The notes beneath the pieces are model-generated. The model had not been told where the DNA came from. It saw nothing but the letters and a program-made list of their open reading frames with translations, and made no database searches. Of a stretch of DNA of 55,346 nt, positions 25,471-33,676 are shown piece after piece. Made by a program: the position numbers and the translations under genes. This DNA comes from Erysipelotrichaceae bacterium. Its GTDB lineage: Bacteria; Bacillota_I; Bacilli_A; Erysipelotrichales; Erysipelotrichaceae. Within the stretch, counting starts at the first letter, position 1. Every line of letters begins with the position of its first letter. The stretch covers positions 1-55,346 of the forward strand of contig SVBN01000009.1 of assembly GCA_015058875.1 (NCBI GenBank). Reading direction: 5' to 3'.

Positions 25471-26295
25471 ATGATTGAAAAACTCAGTGTGATAGTAGCG
25501 GATATCGACGGAACGATGGTCAGCAAGGGGCAGATGATCATGCCCCGGACAAAGCAGGCAGTTGAAACACTCCATGCACAGGGAGTGAAGTTCGGACTGT
25601 CTTCCGGCAGGAAGATCAATCAGGCAATGTTCCTGAAGAAGGAAGACTGGGGATTTCCGTTTGACTTTGATCTGCTGATCGGAATGAACGGCGGACAGCT
25701 CTGGGATAAGGAGCACGATGAGATTGAAAGCTACTATATGCTGGATACGGATACAATGCGTGAGATTATCAGACGCATGGAGCCGCTCCATGTCAATCCG
25801 ATGATTTATGAAAAGGATTATATGGTTGCCATGTACTGGGATGAGCAGATTCATTCTTCCATGATGAGAAATCATATGGATGTCGTGATCACGGACGGCG
25901 ACAGCGAGCGCATCTGCATTGCTCCGAACTACAATGTGATCTTCCGCTTTTCCCCGGAACGGACAGCGGAAGTCGAAGCATTCGCAAAGACGCTTGATTG
26001 TGACAGGTATGTCGGAATCCGGACATCGGACGGCATTATCGAGTTCATGGATCCCAGAGTCAATAAGGGAATGGCCCTGGAAAAATACAGTATCCGCAGC
26101 GGTATCCCGCTTTCCGAAATTATGGCGTTCGGCGATATGGACAATGACAAGGAAATGCTGAAGACAGCCGGATGGGGTGTATGCCTGAAAAACGGCAGCG
26201 ATATTTCCAAGTCCATGGCGGATGCTGTGACGGAATATCCGGTGACGGAAGACGGACTCGGAAGATATCTGGAAGATCACTGGCTGAACCGGTAG
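25471..26295 (+). CDS. Cof-type HAD-IIB family phosphatase
   Basis: The 274-residue cytoplasmic phosphatase has motif I VIVADIDGTMVSKG (Asp10 nucleophile), motif II LSSGR and motif IV MAFGDMDNDKEML near residue 220. The C2-type cap occupies about residues 85-190. I start it at the ATG at 25471, preceded by GAAGGGAAG; upstream codons of the same frame lie before this site. It is most like the phosphatase at 39642-40463 in this window (both share FPFDFDLLIGMNGG/FQFDFVIGLNGG and a D(G/A)xTEYP ending), so the two are probably old paralogues. Confidence 0.9.
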   Translation: MIEKLSVIVADIDGTMVSKGQMIMPRTKQAVETLHAQGVKFGLSSGRKINQAMFLKKEDWGFPFDFDLLIGMNGGQLWDKEHDEIESYYMLDTDTMREIIRRMEPLHVNPMIYEKDYMVAMYWDEQIHSSMMRNHMDVVITDGDSERICIAPNYNVIFRFSPERTAEVEAFAKTLDCDRYVGIRTSDGIIEFMDPRVNKGMALEKYSIRSGIPLSEIMAFGDMDNDKEMLKTAGWGVCLKNGSDISKSMADAVTEYPVTEDGLGRYLEDHWLNR

Positions 26296-26300
26296 TAAAC

Positions 26301-26327
26301 AGCTTCACTGCAGAGTGAGGCTTTTTC
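26301..26327 (+). terminator. Rho-independent terminator
   Basis: AGC-TTCACT pairs with AGTGA-GGCT across a GCAG loop and is followed by TTTTC. Confidence 0.7.
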
Positions 26328-26410
26328 TTTGAGAAGAAAGAATTGCCTGCTAGAATGAGGGCGGAGAACTTACTTTTGCATTTCACATCAGATCATACAG
26401 GAGGAGTATT

Positions 26411-27436
26411 ATGGTCAGAAACCTGACACTCGGGTGCACCGGGATTACCGTGCCCCAGAATGCATTCGGCGCGCTGCCGATCCAGCGTACGGATATGGAG
26501 ACAGCCGTTCACATTCTGCGGAAAGCCTATGAAGGAGGGATGCGGTATTTCGACACTGCCCGTGCCTACAGCGACAGTGAGGAGAAGCTCGGAAATGCTT
26601 TTGCAGGCATGAGGGACAAAGTCTTCATTGCGACCAAGACGCACGCAAAGACGCCGGAAGGATTCCGGAAGGATCTGGAAACATCCCTTGCAAAACTGCG
26701 GACAGATTATATCGATGTATATCAGTTCCATCAGGCGGAACAGTGCTACAGACCGGGGGACGGGACCGGTATGTACGAATGCATGCTGGAGGCAAAGGCA
26801 GCCGGAAAGATCCGTCATATCGGTGTGACAGCCCATAAGATTGAAGTCGCATATGAATGCGTTGAATCAGGTCTGTATGAAACCATGCAGTTTCCGTTCA
26901 GCTATCTTTCCGGAGAGAAAGAACTGAAGCTTGTGGAAATGTGCCGGGAAAGAAATATGGGATTTATTGCCATGAAGAGTCTGGCCGGCGGACTGATCAC
27001 GCATGCGGAAGCCGCTATGGCAAATGTCAGTCAGTATGATGTGCTGCCGATCTGGGGCATACAGAGGGAAAGCGAATTGGATGAATGGCTGGCCTTTATG
27101 GAAAAGGAACCGGTCATGAGCGATGAGATCCGGGCATTTATCGATAAGGAACGCGCTGAGCTGGCCGGTGATTTCTGCCGCGGATGCGGATACTGCATGC
27201 CGTGTCCGGTCGGCATTCAGATCAACAACTGCGCGAGAATGAGTCTTCTGCTGAGAAGAGCACCGTCCGCCAAGTGGCTGAATGAAGAAAATCAGGCTGA
27301 AATGATGAAGATCGAAAACTGTCTGCACTGCCGCCAGTGTACATCCAGATGTCCGTATGAGCTGGATACGCCGGCACTGCTGGAAAAGAACCTGGCAGAT
27401 TATAAGAGAGTGCTTGCCGGGGAACTTCAGGTCTGA
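26411..27436 (+). CDS. Aldo/keto reductase with C-terminal 4Fe-4S domain
   Basis: The 341-residue protein joins an aldo/keto reductase barrel (about 1-255) to a ferredoxin-like tail. The barrel has the catalytic tetrad in YFDTARAYSDSEE, IATKTHAK and YQFHQAE. The tail has cysteine sets in FCRGCGYCMPCPVGI and ENCLHCRQCTSRCPYELDTP, enough for one or two [4Fe-4S] clusters. This architecture is widespread in anaerobic Firmicutes, but its substrates are mostly unknown. GGAGG lies 7 bases before the ATG. It is a single-gene unit. Confidence 0.9.
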   Translation: MVRNLTLGCTGITVPQNAFGALPIQRTDMETAVHILRKAYEGGMRYFDTARAYSDSEEKLGNAFAGMRDKVFIATKTHAKTPEGFRKDLETSLAKLRTDYIDVYQFHQAEQCYRPGDGTGMYECMLEAKAAGKIRHIGVTAHKIEVAYECVESGLYETMQFPFSYLSGEKELKLVEMCRERNMGFIAMKSLAGGLITHAEAAMANVSQYDVLPIWGIQRESELDEWLAFMEKEPVMSDEIRAFIDKERAELAGDFCRGCGYCMPCPVGIQINNCARMSLLLRRAPSAKWLNEENQAEMMKIENCLHCRQCTSRCPYELDTPALLEKNLADYKRVLAGELQV

Positions 27437-27461
27437 AGCCTGAAGCATTATTGCATGCAGA

Positions 27462-27490
27462 GCAGGGGGAAGAGAAAACCCTGCTTTTTT
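27462..27490 (+). terminator. Rho-independent terminator
   Basis: GCAGGG and CCCTGC pair across an A/G-rich loop and are followed by TTTTTT. Confidence 0.85.
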
Positions 27491-27558
27491 CTGATTGTCA
27501 TCACAATTTTGCGGAGCGATCTGGTATGATGGATAGCAGTGATTGCTGAAAAACAAAT

Positions 27559-28332
27559 ATGAAGAAGAACAGATTTTTCAATGTGATATACCGGATCTTC
27601 AGCCTGTTCATGTGCTGTGTTTTTATCCTGGGCACATACAGCTTCGTCACCGTGCCGGCAAAGGCGAAAGCGGAAGCGGAACAGATCGAGCTGATGCTGA
27701 AGAAACGGCAGGAAGAAGCGGAGGCAAGAAAGAAGATTGAGCTTGCCGAAGCAGAACGGCGCAGAATCGAAGAAGAGAATGAAGCGAACCGCCCGAAGAC
27801 ACTGGCGGAAATGTACACGGACTCAGCTGATATGCATGTGACCGGCATCGGTGATTCGGTCATGCTCGCCGCATTGAGCGAACTGTATGATCAGTTCCCG
27901 GAAGGATATTTTGATGCGGTGTTCGGCAGAACATTATATGAAGGTCTTCCGGTGATCTATGAGATGGAAGAAAATAACACCTTCGGGGATGTGATCGTTT
28001 ATTCCCTGGTGACCAACTGCTATATCGAAGAAAGCGATATTGAAAATATCATCGAGCACAGCTGTGGGAAACCGACATTCTGGATTACCACGTACGGCGT
28101 AGCCAATGATTCCAATGCCAAGATGAGAAGGGTGATTCCGCGCTATGACAACGCCTATCTGGTGGAATGGGAAGAGCTTGCCATGAAGCATCCGTCCTGG
28201 ATTCTTCCGGACGGACTGCACCCGAATCATGAAGGCTCGGTTGCCTATGCGGATCTGATCCGCCGTACCATAAACAGCACCGTGCTCCGCCGGAAAATCG
28301 TGAATCCCGATTTCAAGGTAACGATCGAATGA
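27559..28332 (+). CDS. Secreted SGNH-hydrolase-like protein, partner of the acyltransferase
   Basis: The 257-residue protein has an N-terminal membrane helix (about 10-32) and a charged coiled coil rich in Glu/Ala/Arg (about 36-80). An SGNH-type domain follows, with block I VTGIGDSVMLAA near residue 95 and the final DGLHPNHEG holding the Asp-His pair. This is the fold that ends OatA-type peptidoglycan O-acetyltransferases. The gene overlaps the next one, a membrane acyltransferase, by ATGA. Together they look like a split OatA in which the extracytoplasmic transferase domain is a separate protein. No clear Shine-Dalgarno site precedes the ATG. Confidence 0.8.
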   Translation: MKKNRFFNVIYRIFSLFMCCVFILGTYSFVTVPAKAKAEAEQIELMLKKRQEEAEARKKIELAEAERRRIEEENEANRPKTLAEMYTDSADMHVTGIGDSVMLAALSELYDQFPEGYFDAVFGRTLYEGLPVIYEMEENNTFGDVIVYSLVTNCYIEESDIENIIEHSCGKPTFWITTYGVANDSNAKMRRVIPRYDNAYLVEWEELAMKHPSWILPDGLHPNHEGSVAYADLIRRTINSTVLRRKIVNPDFKVTIE

Positions 28333-29381
28333 AAAACAGTGTCAGAAGAGTCAGAGGTCTGGAAGGCCTGAGAATGCTGGCACTGACCGGCGTTCTGCTG
28401 TATCACATGTTTCCCCGTCAGATTCAGGGCGGGTATTTCGGCGTTGTCATTTTCTTTGTCATCAGCGGGTTCCTCGGTGCATACACATACAAAGAAAACC
28501 AGTCTCTGCTGAAATACTACGGGAAACGCCTTGTGCGTATTTATCCGGCAATGATCATCATGATGATGGTGAGCGTCGAAGCGGTTGCCCTGACCGATCA
28601 TTTCCGTCTTTCCCTTGTGAATGATGAATTCTGCAGCATTCTTCTTTCCTGCAACAACTACTGGCAGATGATCAAGCAGGCGGACTACTTTGCCAACCTT
28701 GCCAATACATCAGCTTTCACGCATCTCTGGTATATTTCGATTCTGGTGCAGTTTGAACTGATCTGGGGTCTGTTTATGAAACTGACCCGCAGAGACAGCA
28801 TCCGGATTCCGGTATTGGCGGTGCTGCTTGTGATCCTGGTTCTTGTCATGCCGGTGCGCTCACTGCTCGGTGCCACGACGACACAGCTGTATTACGGAAC
28901 AGATACCAGAATCCATGCACTCATCGCCGGTGCGCTTGCCGGTCTTATGGCCAGAAATGCGGTGCGCAGGAAGCGGAAGCTGTACCCGGGCATCTGCAGT
29001 ATCTCGGGCATTATATTCCTTGTTTTATCTGTGATTCTTTTCCTGCTTGTTCCGGGAACATTAAAGGCGGTATATGTATTCCTGATGCCGTTTTATGCAT
29101 TGCTCTGTGCAGCCATGCTTTACTTCTGCACGGCGCACGGGAAGGGTCCGGGTATTCTGTATGAGCTGAAACCGTGGAACTTCTTCAGCAGATACAGCTA
29201 TGAAATCTATCTCTGGCAGTATCCGGTGCTGTTTGTATTTACGTTAAGAAACTGGACCGGATCACTGAAGTATTACGCCCTGCAGGCAGGCGTGATTCTC
29301 ATCCTCAGCATGTGGACCAACCGGTTTGTTTCGGATCTGACATTGCTCCGAAAAAATCGTAAGAAAACAGTCTCACGCTAG
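28329..29381 (+). CDS. Acyltransferase 3 family membrane protein (OatA membrane-domain-like)
   Basis: The 350-residue protein has about ten membrane helices and the acyltransferase-3 opening VRGLEGLRMLALTGVLLYHMFP, with the family's histidine in LLYH. FFVISGFLGAYTY and RLVRIYPAMIIMM follow. Typical OatA proteins have this domain followed by an SGNH domain in one chain. Here the chain ends after the membrane part, and the SGNH domain is encoded just upstream. The likely job is to move acetyl groups across the membrane for the SGNH partner; peptidoglycan as the acceptor is inferred. Confidence 0.85.
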   Translation: MKNSVRRVRGLEGLRMLALTGVLLYHMFPRQIQGGYFGVVIFFVISGFLGAYTYKENQSLLKYYGKRLVRIYPAMIIMMMVSVEAVALTDHFRLSLVNDEFCSILLSCNNYWQMIKQADYFANLANTSAFTHLWYISILVQFELIWGLFMKLTRRDSIRIPVLAVLLVILVLVMPVRSLLGATTTQLYYGTDTRIHALIAGALAGLMARNAVRRKRKLYPGICSISGIIFLVLSVILFLLVPGTLKAVYVFLMPFYALLCAAMLYFCTAHGKGPGILYELKPWNFFSRYSYEIYLWQYPVLFVFTLRNWTGSLKYYALQAGVILILSMWTNRFVSDLTLLRKNRKKTVSR

Positions 29382-29448
29382 GCTATAATAGAACTATCTT
29401 TACGCCGGATATCGTCCGGAAAACAACGATAATGAGGAGATCTTGATT

Positions 29449-31263
29449 ATGAAAATTCTGTTTGTGACGAGTGAATGCGCCCCTTATTCAAAGTCCGGCG
29501 GTCTCGCGGATGTTGCTTTTTCACTGCCTCCGGCATTGCAGAAAGCCGGAAATGAAATGCAGATCATCACGCCGTATTACAAGTGCGTCAAGCATAAGTT
29601 CGGTCCGAAGCTGGAGTTTGTGACGGACCTCAGAGTCAGACTCGGCAATGCCGATCTGTACTGCGGACTGCTGCGGGGCGTGCTGAGCGGCGTACCGGTA
29701 TGGTTCATCGACAACGAGGAACTGTTCTACCGTGATAAACTGTATGGCTATGATGATGACAAGTTCCGTTTTGCATGGTTCTCCAAGGCTGTCATCGACG
29801 TTCTGGAATACCTTGATTTTGTGCCGGAAATCCTGCACTGCAACGACTGGGAAAGTGCGCTTTCGGTAATCTATCTGAAGGACGATCAGGCAAGAAGACC
29901 GGATTACAGAAACATCCGTACGGTATTTACAATTCACAATATCGCTTATCAGGGACAGTTCGGTGCGGATGAAATGACTTCCACATTTGCCCTGGATCCG
30001 GGATGGTATGACGGCGGTCTGGCATATGAATATCAGGGGAGACATGACGTCAATCTGATGAAAGGCGCGATGCTGATGGCGGATGCGGTATCCACCGTAT
30101 CACCGACCTATGCGCGTGAGCTGCATACACGTGAATTCGGCCGGGGACTGGAAGGTGTATGCGATATCGTGGAATCCAAGATGTACGGCATTCTGAACGG
30201 TATTGATCCGGACCATTATGATCCGGAAAAGGATCCCCGCATTCCCTGCAATTTCAATGCGGATGATAAATCCGGCAAGGAAGAATGCAAGAAGTATGTT
30301 CAGGAAACATTCGGACTGAAGCAGGAAAAAAGATGGCCGCTGTTTGCGGTGGTTGCCCGCCTTGTGGAACAGAAGGGCGTGGAACTGATCCGCGAGCTTC
30401 TGCCGGTGCTGATGAAGAAGGGCGTCCAGCTGGTGATTTTCGGTCAGGGCGAGCAGAAGTATGTTGATTACTTCAACCGCTGCAGGGAGCGTTATGCCGG
30501 CCAATTCGGCTTCTCCGACAAGTATTCCGAAGAGATGGCCGCAAAGGTATTTGCCGGCGCCGATTTCTATCTGATGCCGTCCTCCTTTGAACCCTGCGGA
30601 CTTTCCCAGATGATGGCAATGCGCTACGGAACCGTACCGATCGTTCATGAAACCGGCGGTCTGAAAGACAGCGTGCGCCCGTATTCCGATTTTGACGGAA
30701 TCGGTGACGGCTTCTCGTTTGCGGAATATTCCTCCAAAGCGCTGATGCTGGCGATTGATGCCGCAATCAAGGTGTACTTCGGTGAACATGAAGTATTCGA
30801 AGTGCTGCGCGACAGATGCATGCGCAAGAACTTCTCCTGGGAAAAATCCGCGAACACCTATATCAAGATGTATTCCGATATCTGCGGCAGCGGTTTCGAT
30901 CCGAGCGTAACCTTCGAAGATGCATTCGATGCACTGAAGGTTGTATATGAAGATCTTGAGGAATCCAGAAATGCATATCTGGCAAAACAGCCGGAGGATT
31001 ATCTCAATGTCTGCCAGGTCAGAATCGAAGGACCGGGCGAAGGAACATTCTATCTGAAGTTCACCAGAGACGGCATGGAAATGGCTCCGTACAGCTATAA
31101 CGGTGCGGACGTCATGATCAGTGCAAACATTGACAACCTGTACAACATGGCAACCGGTATGGTCTCCGCCGACAGACTGTTCGTAAACGGACAGATGAAG
31201 GTGGAAGGCAATATTTCCAAAGGCGCCGAGATGAGATATCTGATCGGCAGATACAAAGACTGA
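29449..31263 (+). CDS. glgA: Glycogen synthase (GT5) with a C-terminal SCP2-like domain
   Basis: GlgA adds glucose from ADP-glucose to glycogen. Residues 1 to about 480 are a complete GT5 enzyme: KSGGLADV at 15-22, EILHCNDWESALSVIYL, FTIHNIAYQG and PSSFEPCGLSQMMAMRYGT near the end. A tail of about 120 residues follows that normal GlgA (about 480 residues) lacks. Its last 85 residues (VRIEGPGEGTFYLKF, GADVMISANIDNLYNMATG, VNGQMKVEGNI) resemble an SCP2 sterol-carrier domain. AGGAG lies upstream of the ATG at 29449; a TTG two codons earlier is less likely. No glgC or glgP is nearby. Confidence 0.9.
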   Translation: MKILFVTSECAPYSKSGGLADVAFSLPPALQKAGNEMQIITPYYKCVKHKFGPKLEFVTDLRVRLGNADLYCGLLRGVLSGVPVWFIDNEELFYRDKLYGYDDDKFRFAWFSKAVIDVLEYLDFVPEILHCNDWESALSVIYLKDDQARRPDYRNIRTVFTIHNIAYQGQFGADEMTSTFALDPGWYDGGLAYEYQGRHDVNLMKGAMLMADAVSTVSPTYARELHTREFGRGLEGVCDIVESKMYGILNGIDPDHYDPEKDPRIPCNFNADDKSGKEECKKYVQETFGLKQEKRWPLFAVVARLVEQKGVELIRELLPVLMKKGVQLVIFGQGEQKYVDYFNRCRERYAGQFGFSDKYSEEMAAKVFAGADFYLMPSSFEPCGLSQMMAMRYGTVPIVHETGGLKDSVRPYSDFDGIGDGFSFAEYSSKALMLAIDAAIKVYFGEHEVFEVLRDRCMRKNFSWEKSANTYIKMYSDICGSGFDPSVTFEDAFDALKVVYEDLEESRNAYLAKQPEDYLNVCQVRIEGPGEGTFYLKFTRDGMEMAPYSYNGADVMISANIDNLYNMATGMVSADRLFVNGQMKVEGNISKGAEMRYLIGRYKD

Positions 31264-31279
31264 ACTGATATGCAGACGT

Positions 31280-31317
31280 ACGGTCCGGACGATGATATGA
31301 TCCGGGCCGTTTCTTTT
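31280..31317 (+). terminator. Rho-independent terminator of glgA
   Basis: ACGGTCCGGA pairs with TCCGGGCCGT (one G-T pair) and is followed by TTCTTTT, soon after the glgA stop codon. Confidence 0.85.
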
Positions 31318-31393
31318 GCCGCAAAATGGGCCGGCCGGTGTGTCCATCCGGTCTTTATATGAAAACGCATCGTTTCCGGTGTCAAAAATATGG

Positions 31394-31408
31394 AGTATAA
31401 ATACAGAA
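31394..31408 (+). repeat. Left copy of a 15-bp direct repeat flanking the IS30-type element
   Basis: AGTATAAATACAGAA is present here and again at 35214-35228. It is the probable target duplication. Confidence 0.8.
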
Positions 31409-31842
31409 GGTGAATTGCAAAACTAAGTGCATCTTTGCAAGAGAAAGTGCAACAGAAAAAGGAAAATAGATAAAACCGGGAGAAGTATGTCAGTGCTGCT
31501 GCATATAAACAACCCGGTTTTTGTAATAATTGATAAAAATGGCGGGGAATAACAGACGCCTGAGAAACAACAAAGCGCATTAAAACCAAACCGCGTCTGA
31601 TCATTGTTTTCGGAAACAATAACTGCAACCGGTAAACGTACAGTATCTTTATGCCGGCCAGCCTGTGGTAATCATCAGTAATTGTCAGCTGTTGTTATGA
31701 GGTATGCCGTGTTTCAGAGAAAGCCTGCTAATAAAAAGTCAATAGTAAATTAGCAGAAACTTCCAGGAAGGAAGGTGATGTGGTAGGAGCCATGATGAAA
31801 AGACCGATTTAACGGCCTGATGGTAATAAGCAGGACATTCAT

Positions 31843-33069
31843 TCATTTGCCCTGGGATTGCTCAGCCTGTAGATTACGCATGTATTCCTTGACCTTGCCG
31901 TAGTAAATGCGAAGGAATTTGTTCGCACCAGCAGTCATGTATACGTAATACTCTTTACCTTCGGAACGTTTCTTATCAATGAATTGATACACCGGATCAT
32001 CCTCCGGCATATTCTGAAGCAGGCAGCTCATGATCTGGAACAGTGTCTTACGCAGCCTGGCAGATCCGCACTTGGAGGCTTTGACGCTCTTGGCGACACG
32101 CTGACCGGAATCGTCTCTGCCGGGATCTACACCGGCAAATGCAGTGAGTGCTTCGCGGTGGGTAAAACGCATGACATCACCGATCTCAGCCATCAGCTGT
32201 GGTCCAAAGGTTGTGCCTACGCCATACATACCCATGACGACAGGATATTCCGGAAGCTGCGCAGCCAGTGAGTTCATATCCACGCGGAGTTTCTCCACAT
32301 GCTCAGATTCAAGGTTCAGCTGCTTGATACTGAAGCGGATGAGATCTCTGTAACCATTCTCCTTCGGGAGGGTTGCCACGAGGCTTTTAGAGGCACTATA
32401 TATCTCTTCAGCCTTCAGTTCATTGAAGATATAGCCGTGCTTCTTACAGAAAGCCGTGTAACGCTCTTTAAAGGCATTGAGGCTGAGTTTGCGGACACAG
32501 TCCACATGCCAGAAAGAATACGCAAAATCGACCCATTTCTCGCTTCCGTCAGCACGTACAGGAGAATCAAACAGATTGTTGACTCCGGGGTATGTCTGAT
32601 CCAAAAGAGCGATCAGGTTGGACTTGGCGGCAGTCTTCTGCTTCATGAAGAAGTCAAACTGGGTATTCATGGTTTTCAGTTGTTCACGCTTGGAATCCAT
32701 GTCTGAATACTCGCTGAGTTCGTGCCAGTTGTCAAGAGCGTACCGGGCAATCTTCTTAGCGTCTGCAGGATCTGTCTTAACTTTGCGGATCGTATTATTG
32801 CCAAAGTTCCTGATCAGATGCGGATTGACAGCTGACACAAAGATATCTGCTCTGTGCAGAGTTTCAACGATTGGCCGATGATAGCGGCCGGTACATTCGA
32901 GAACAGCTTTTGTATCACCATCCAATGATTTGATAAAAGTCACAAGATCATTCAGATCATTCTGATTGTGATACACATCGAAAGGCTTACGGATTACAAC
33001 ACCGCCGGGCTGCAGGACCGCAACGGTGCTTCTGCCTTTCGACACATCAATTCCTACTGCGTTTAACAT
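31843..33069 (-). CDS. IS110-family transposase (DEDD/Tnp_IS110-IS116)
   Basis: The 408-residue transposase has the N-terminal RuvC-like DEDD domain: AVGIDVSKGRSTVAVL, AVLECTGRYHRP and KVKTDPADAKKIARYAL. Its C-terminal Tnp_20 domain contains GMYGVGTTFGPQLMAEIGDVMRF, the AFAGVDPG motif and the serine-containing segment. Such recombinases use a bridge RNA encoded in the non-coding end of the element. The protein looks intact. Confidence 0.92.
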   Translation of the reverse strand: MLNAVGIDVSKGRSTVAVLQPGGVVIRKPFDVYHNQNDLNDLVTFIKSLDGDTKAVLECTGRYHRPIVETLHRADIFVSAVNPHLIRNFGNNTIRKVKTDPADAKKIARYALDNWHELSEYSDMDSKREQLKTMNTQFDFFMKQKTAAKSNLIALLDQTYPGVNNLFDSPVRADGSEKWVDFAYSFWHVDCVRKLSLNAFKERYTAFCKKHGYIFNELKAEEIYSASKSLVATLPKENGYRDLIRFSIKQLNLESEHVEKLRVDMNSLAAQLPEYPVVMGMYGVGTTFGPQLMAEIGDVMRFTHREALTAFAGVDPGRDDSGQRVAKSVKASKCGSARLRKTLFQIMSCLLQNMPEDDPVYQFIDKKRSEGKEYYVYMTAGANKFLRIYYGKVKEYMRNLQAEQSQGK

Positions 33070-33076
33070 ACTGATT

Positions 33077-33328
33077 GTCCTCCATGAAATTGTATGTGCA
33101 ATGGTACCGGCATTTCCTCATTGCTTATTCAATCTCCTGGGGTATCACACGAACGCATATCCGGAATACGGTTCAACCTGCTTAAATCGAACGACTGCGA
33201 ATGAGTGGCCGGCTGACTGGCTTTCTAACGGACGCAATATGGTCCAAGGAGTTAAACGTCACACCAATGCCATTTCATTCTAACAGTTTCAACAATGAGA
33301 GGATGTAGTCCTGGCTGGCTGTCAGGTA
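33077..33328 (-). ncRNA. Leader of the IS110-type transposase: candidate bridge RNA region
   Basis: The 250 bases between the transposase start and the preceding small gene are non-coding. In IS110-group elements this 5' end encodes the bridge RNA. A small inverted repeat, CCAGCCAGGAC/GTCCTGGCTGG, lies near 33308-33328. I could not assign the two binding loops by eye, so this is a positional inference. Confidence 0.35.
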
Positions 33329-33676
33329 TTACACCCTGTACTTATATAGTAGGAGGAGTTCATTGTACTTCTCTTTCCAATGAGGAAGCCTGTTCGCTGA
33401 ATAGAGTTTGTAGAATAAAGTGCTGCCTTCAAGACAGGATACCGGCACAAACTCCAGATCCAATACATTACTGAATGGCAGCGGATCCACCAAAGCAAAG
33501 AACTCATCATATTCCGGATTCCAGGACATAATATAATAATCAGTGAAGGTGGTTGCGTCCTGAACGTAGACAATCACCTTATCCGGGCCGCTTTCCGAAT
33601 CATCTGACAGAACTGTTGCCGGGACATGCCGTTTCAGCAGATTCCGGAAAACCTGAATATGTCTTGTGTACATCAT
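33329..33676 (-). CDS. Small hypothetical protein encoded inside the IS30-type element
   Basis: This frame of 115 residues overlaps the stop of the IS30 transposase by four bases (ATGA), so the two are translationally coupled. The protein is acidic with hydrophobic patches (MSWNPEYDEFFALVDPLPFSNVLDLEFV), and I recognise no domain. Most IS30 elements carry only the transposase, so this could be an accessory gene. It ends where the nested IS110 leader begins, and its original C-terminus may have been replaced. Confidence 0.55.
   Translation of the reverse strand: MMYTRHIQVFRNLLKRHVPATVLSDDSESGPDKVIVYVQDATTFTDYYIMSWNPEYDEFFALVDPLPFSNVLDLEFVPVSCLEGSTLFYKLYSANRLPHWKEKYNELLLLYKYRV

Noticed and set aside
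30100-31347. 415-codon minus-strand frame opposite glgA
   Set aside because: Shadow of glgA, with no recognisable domain and no ribosome site.
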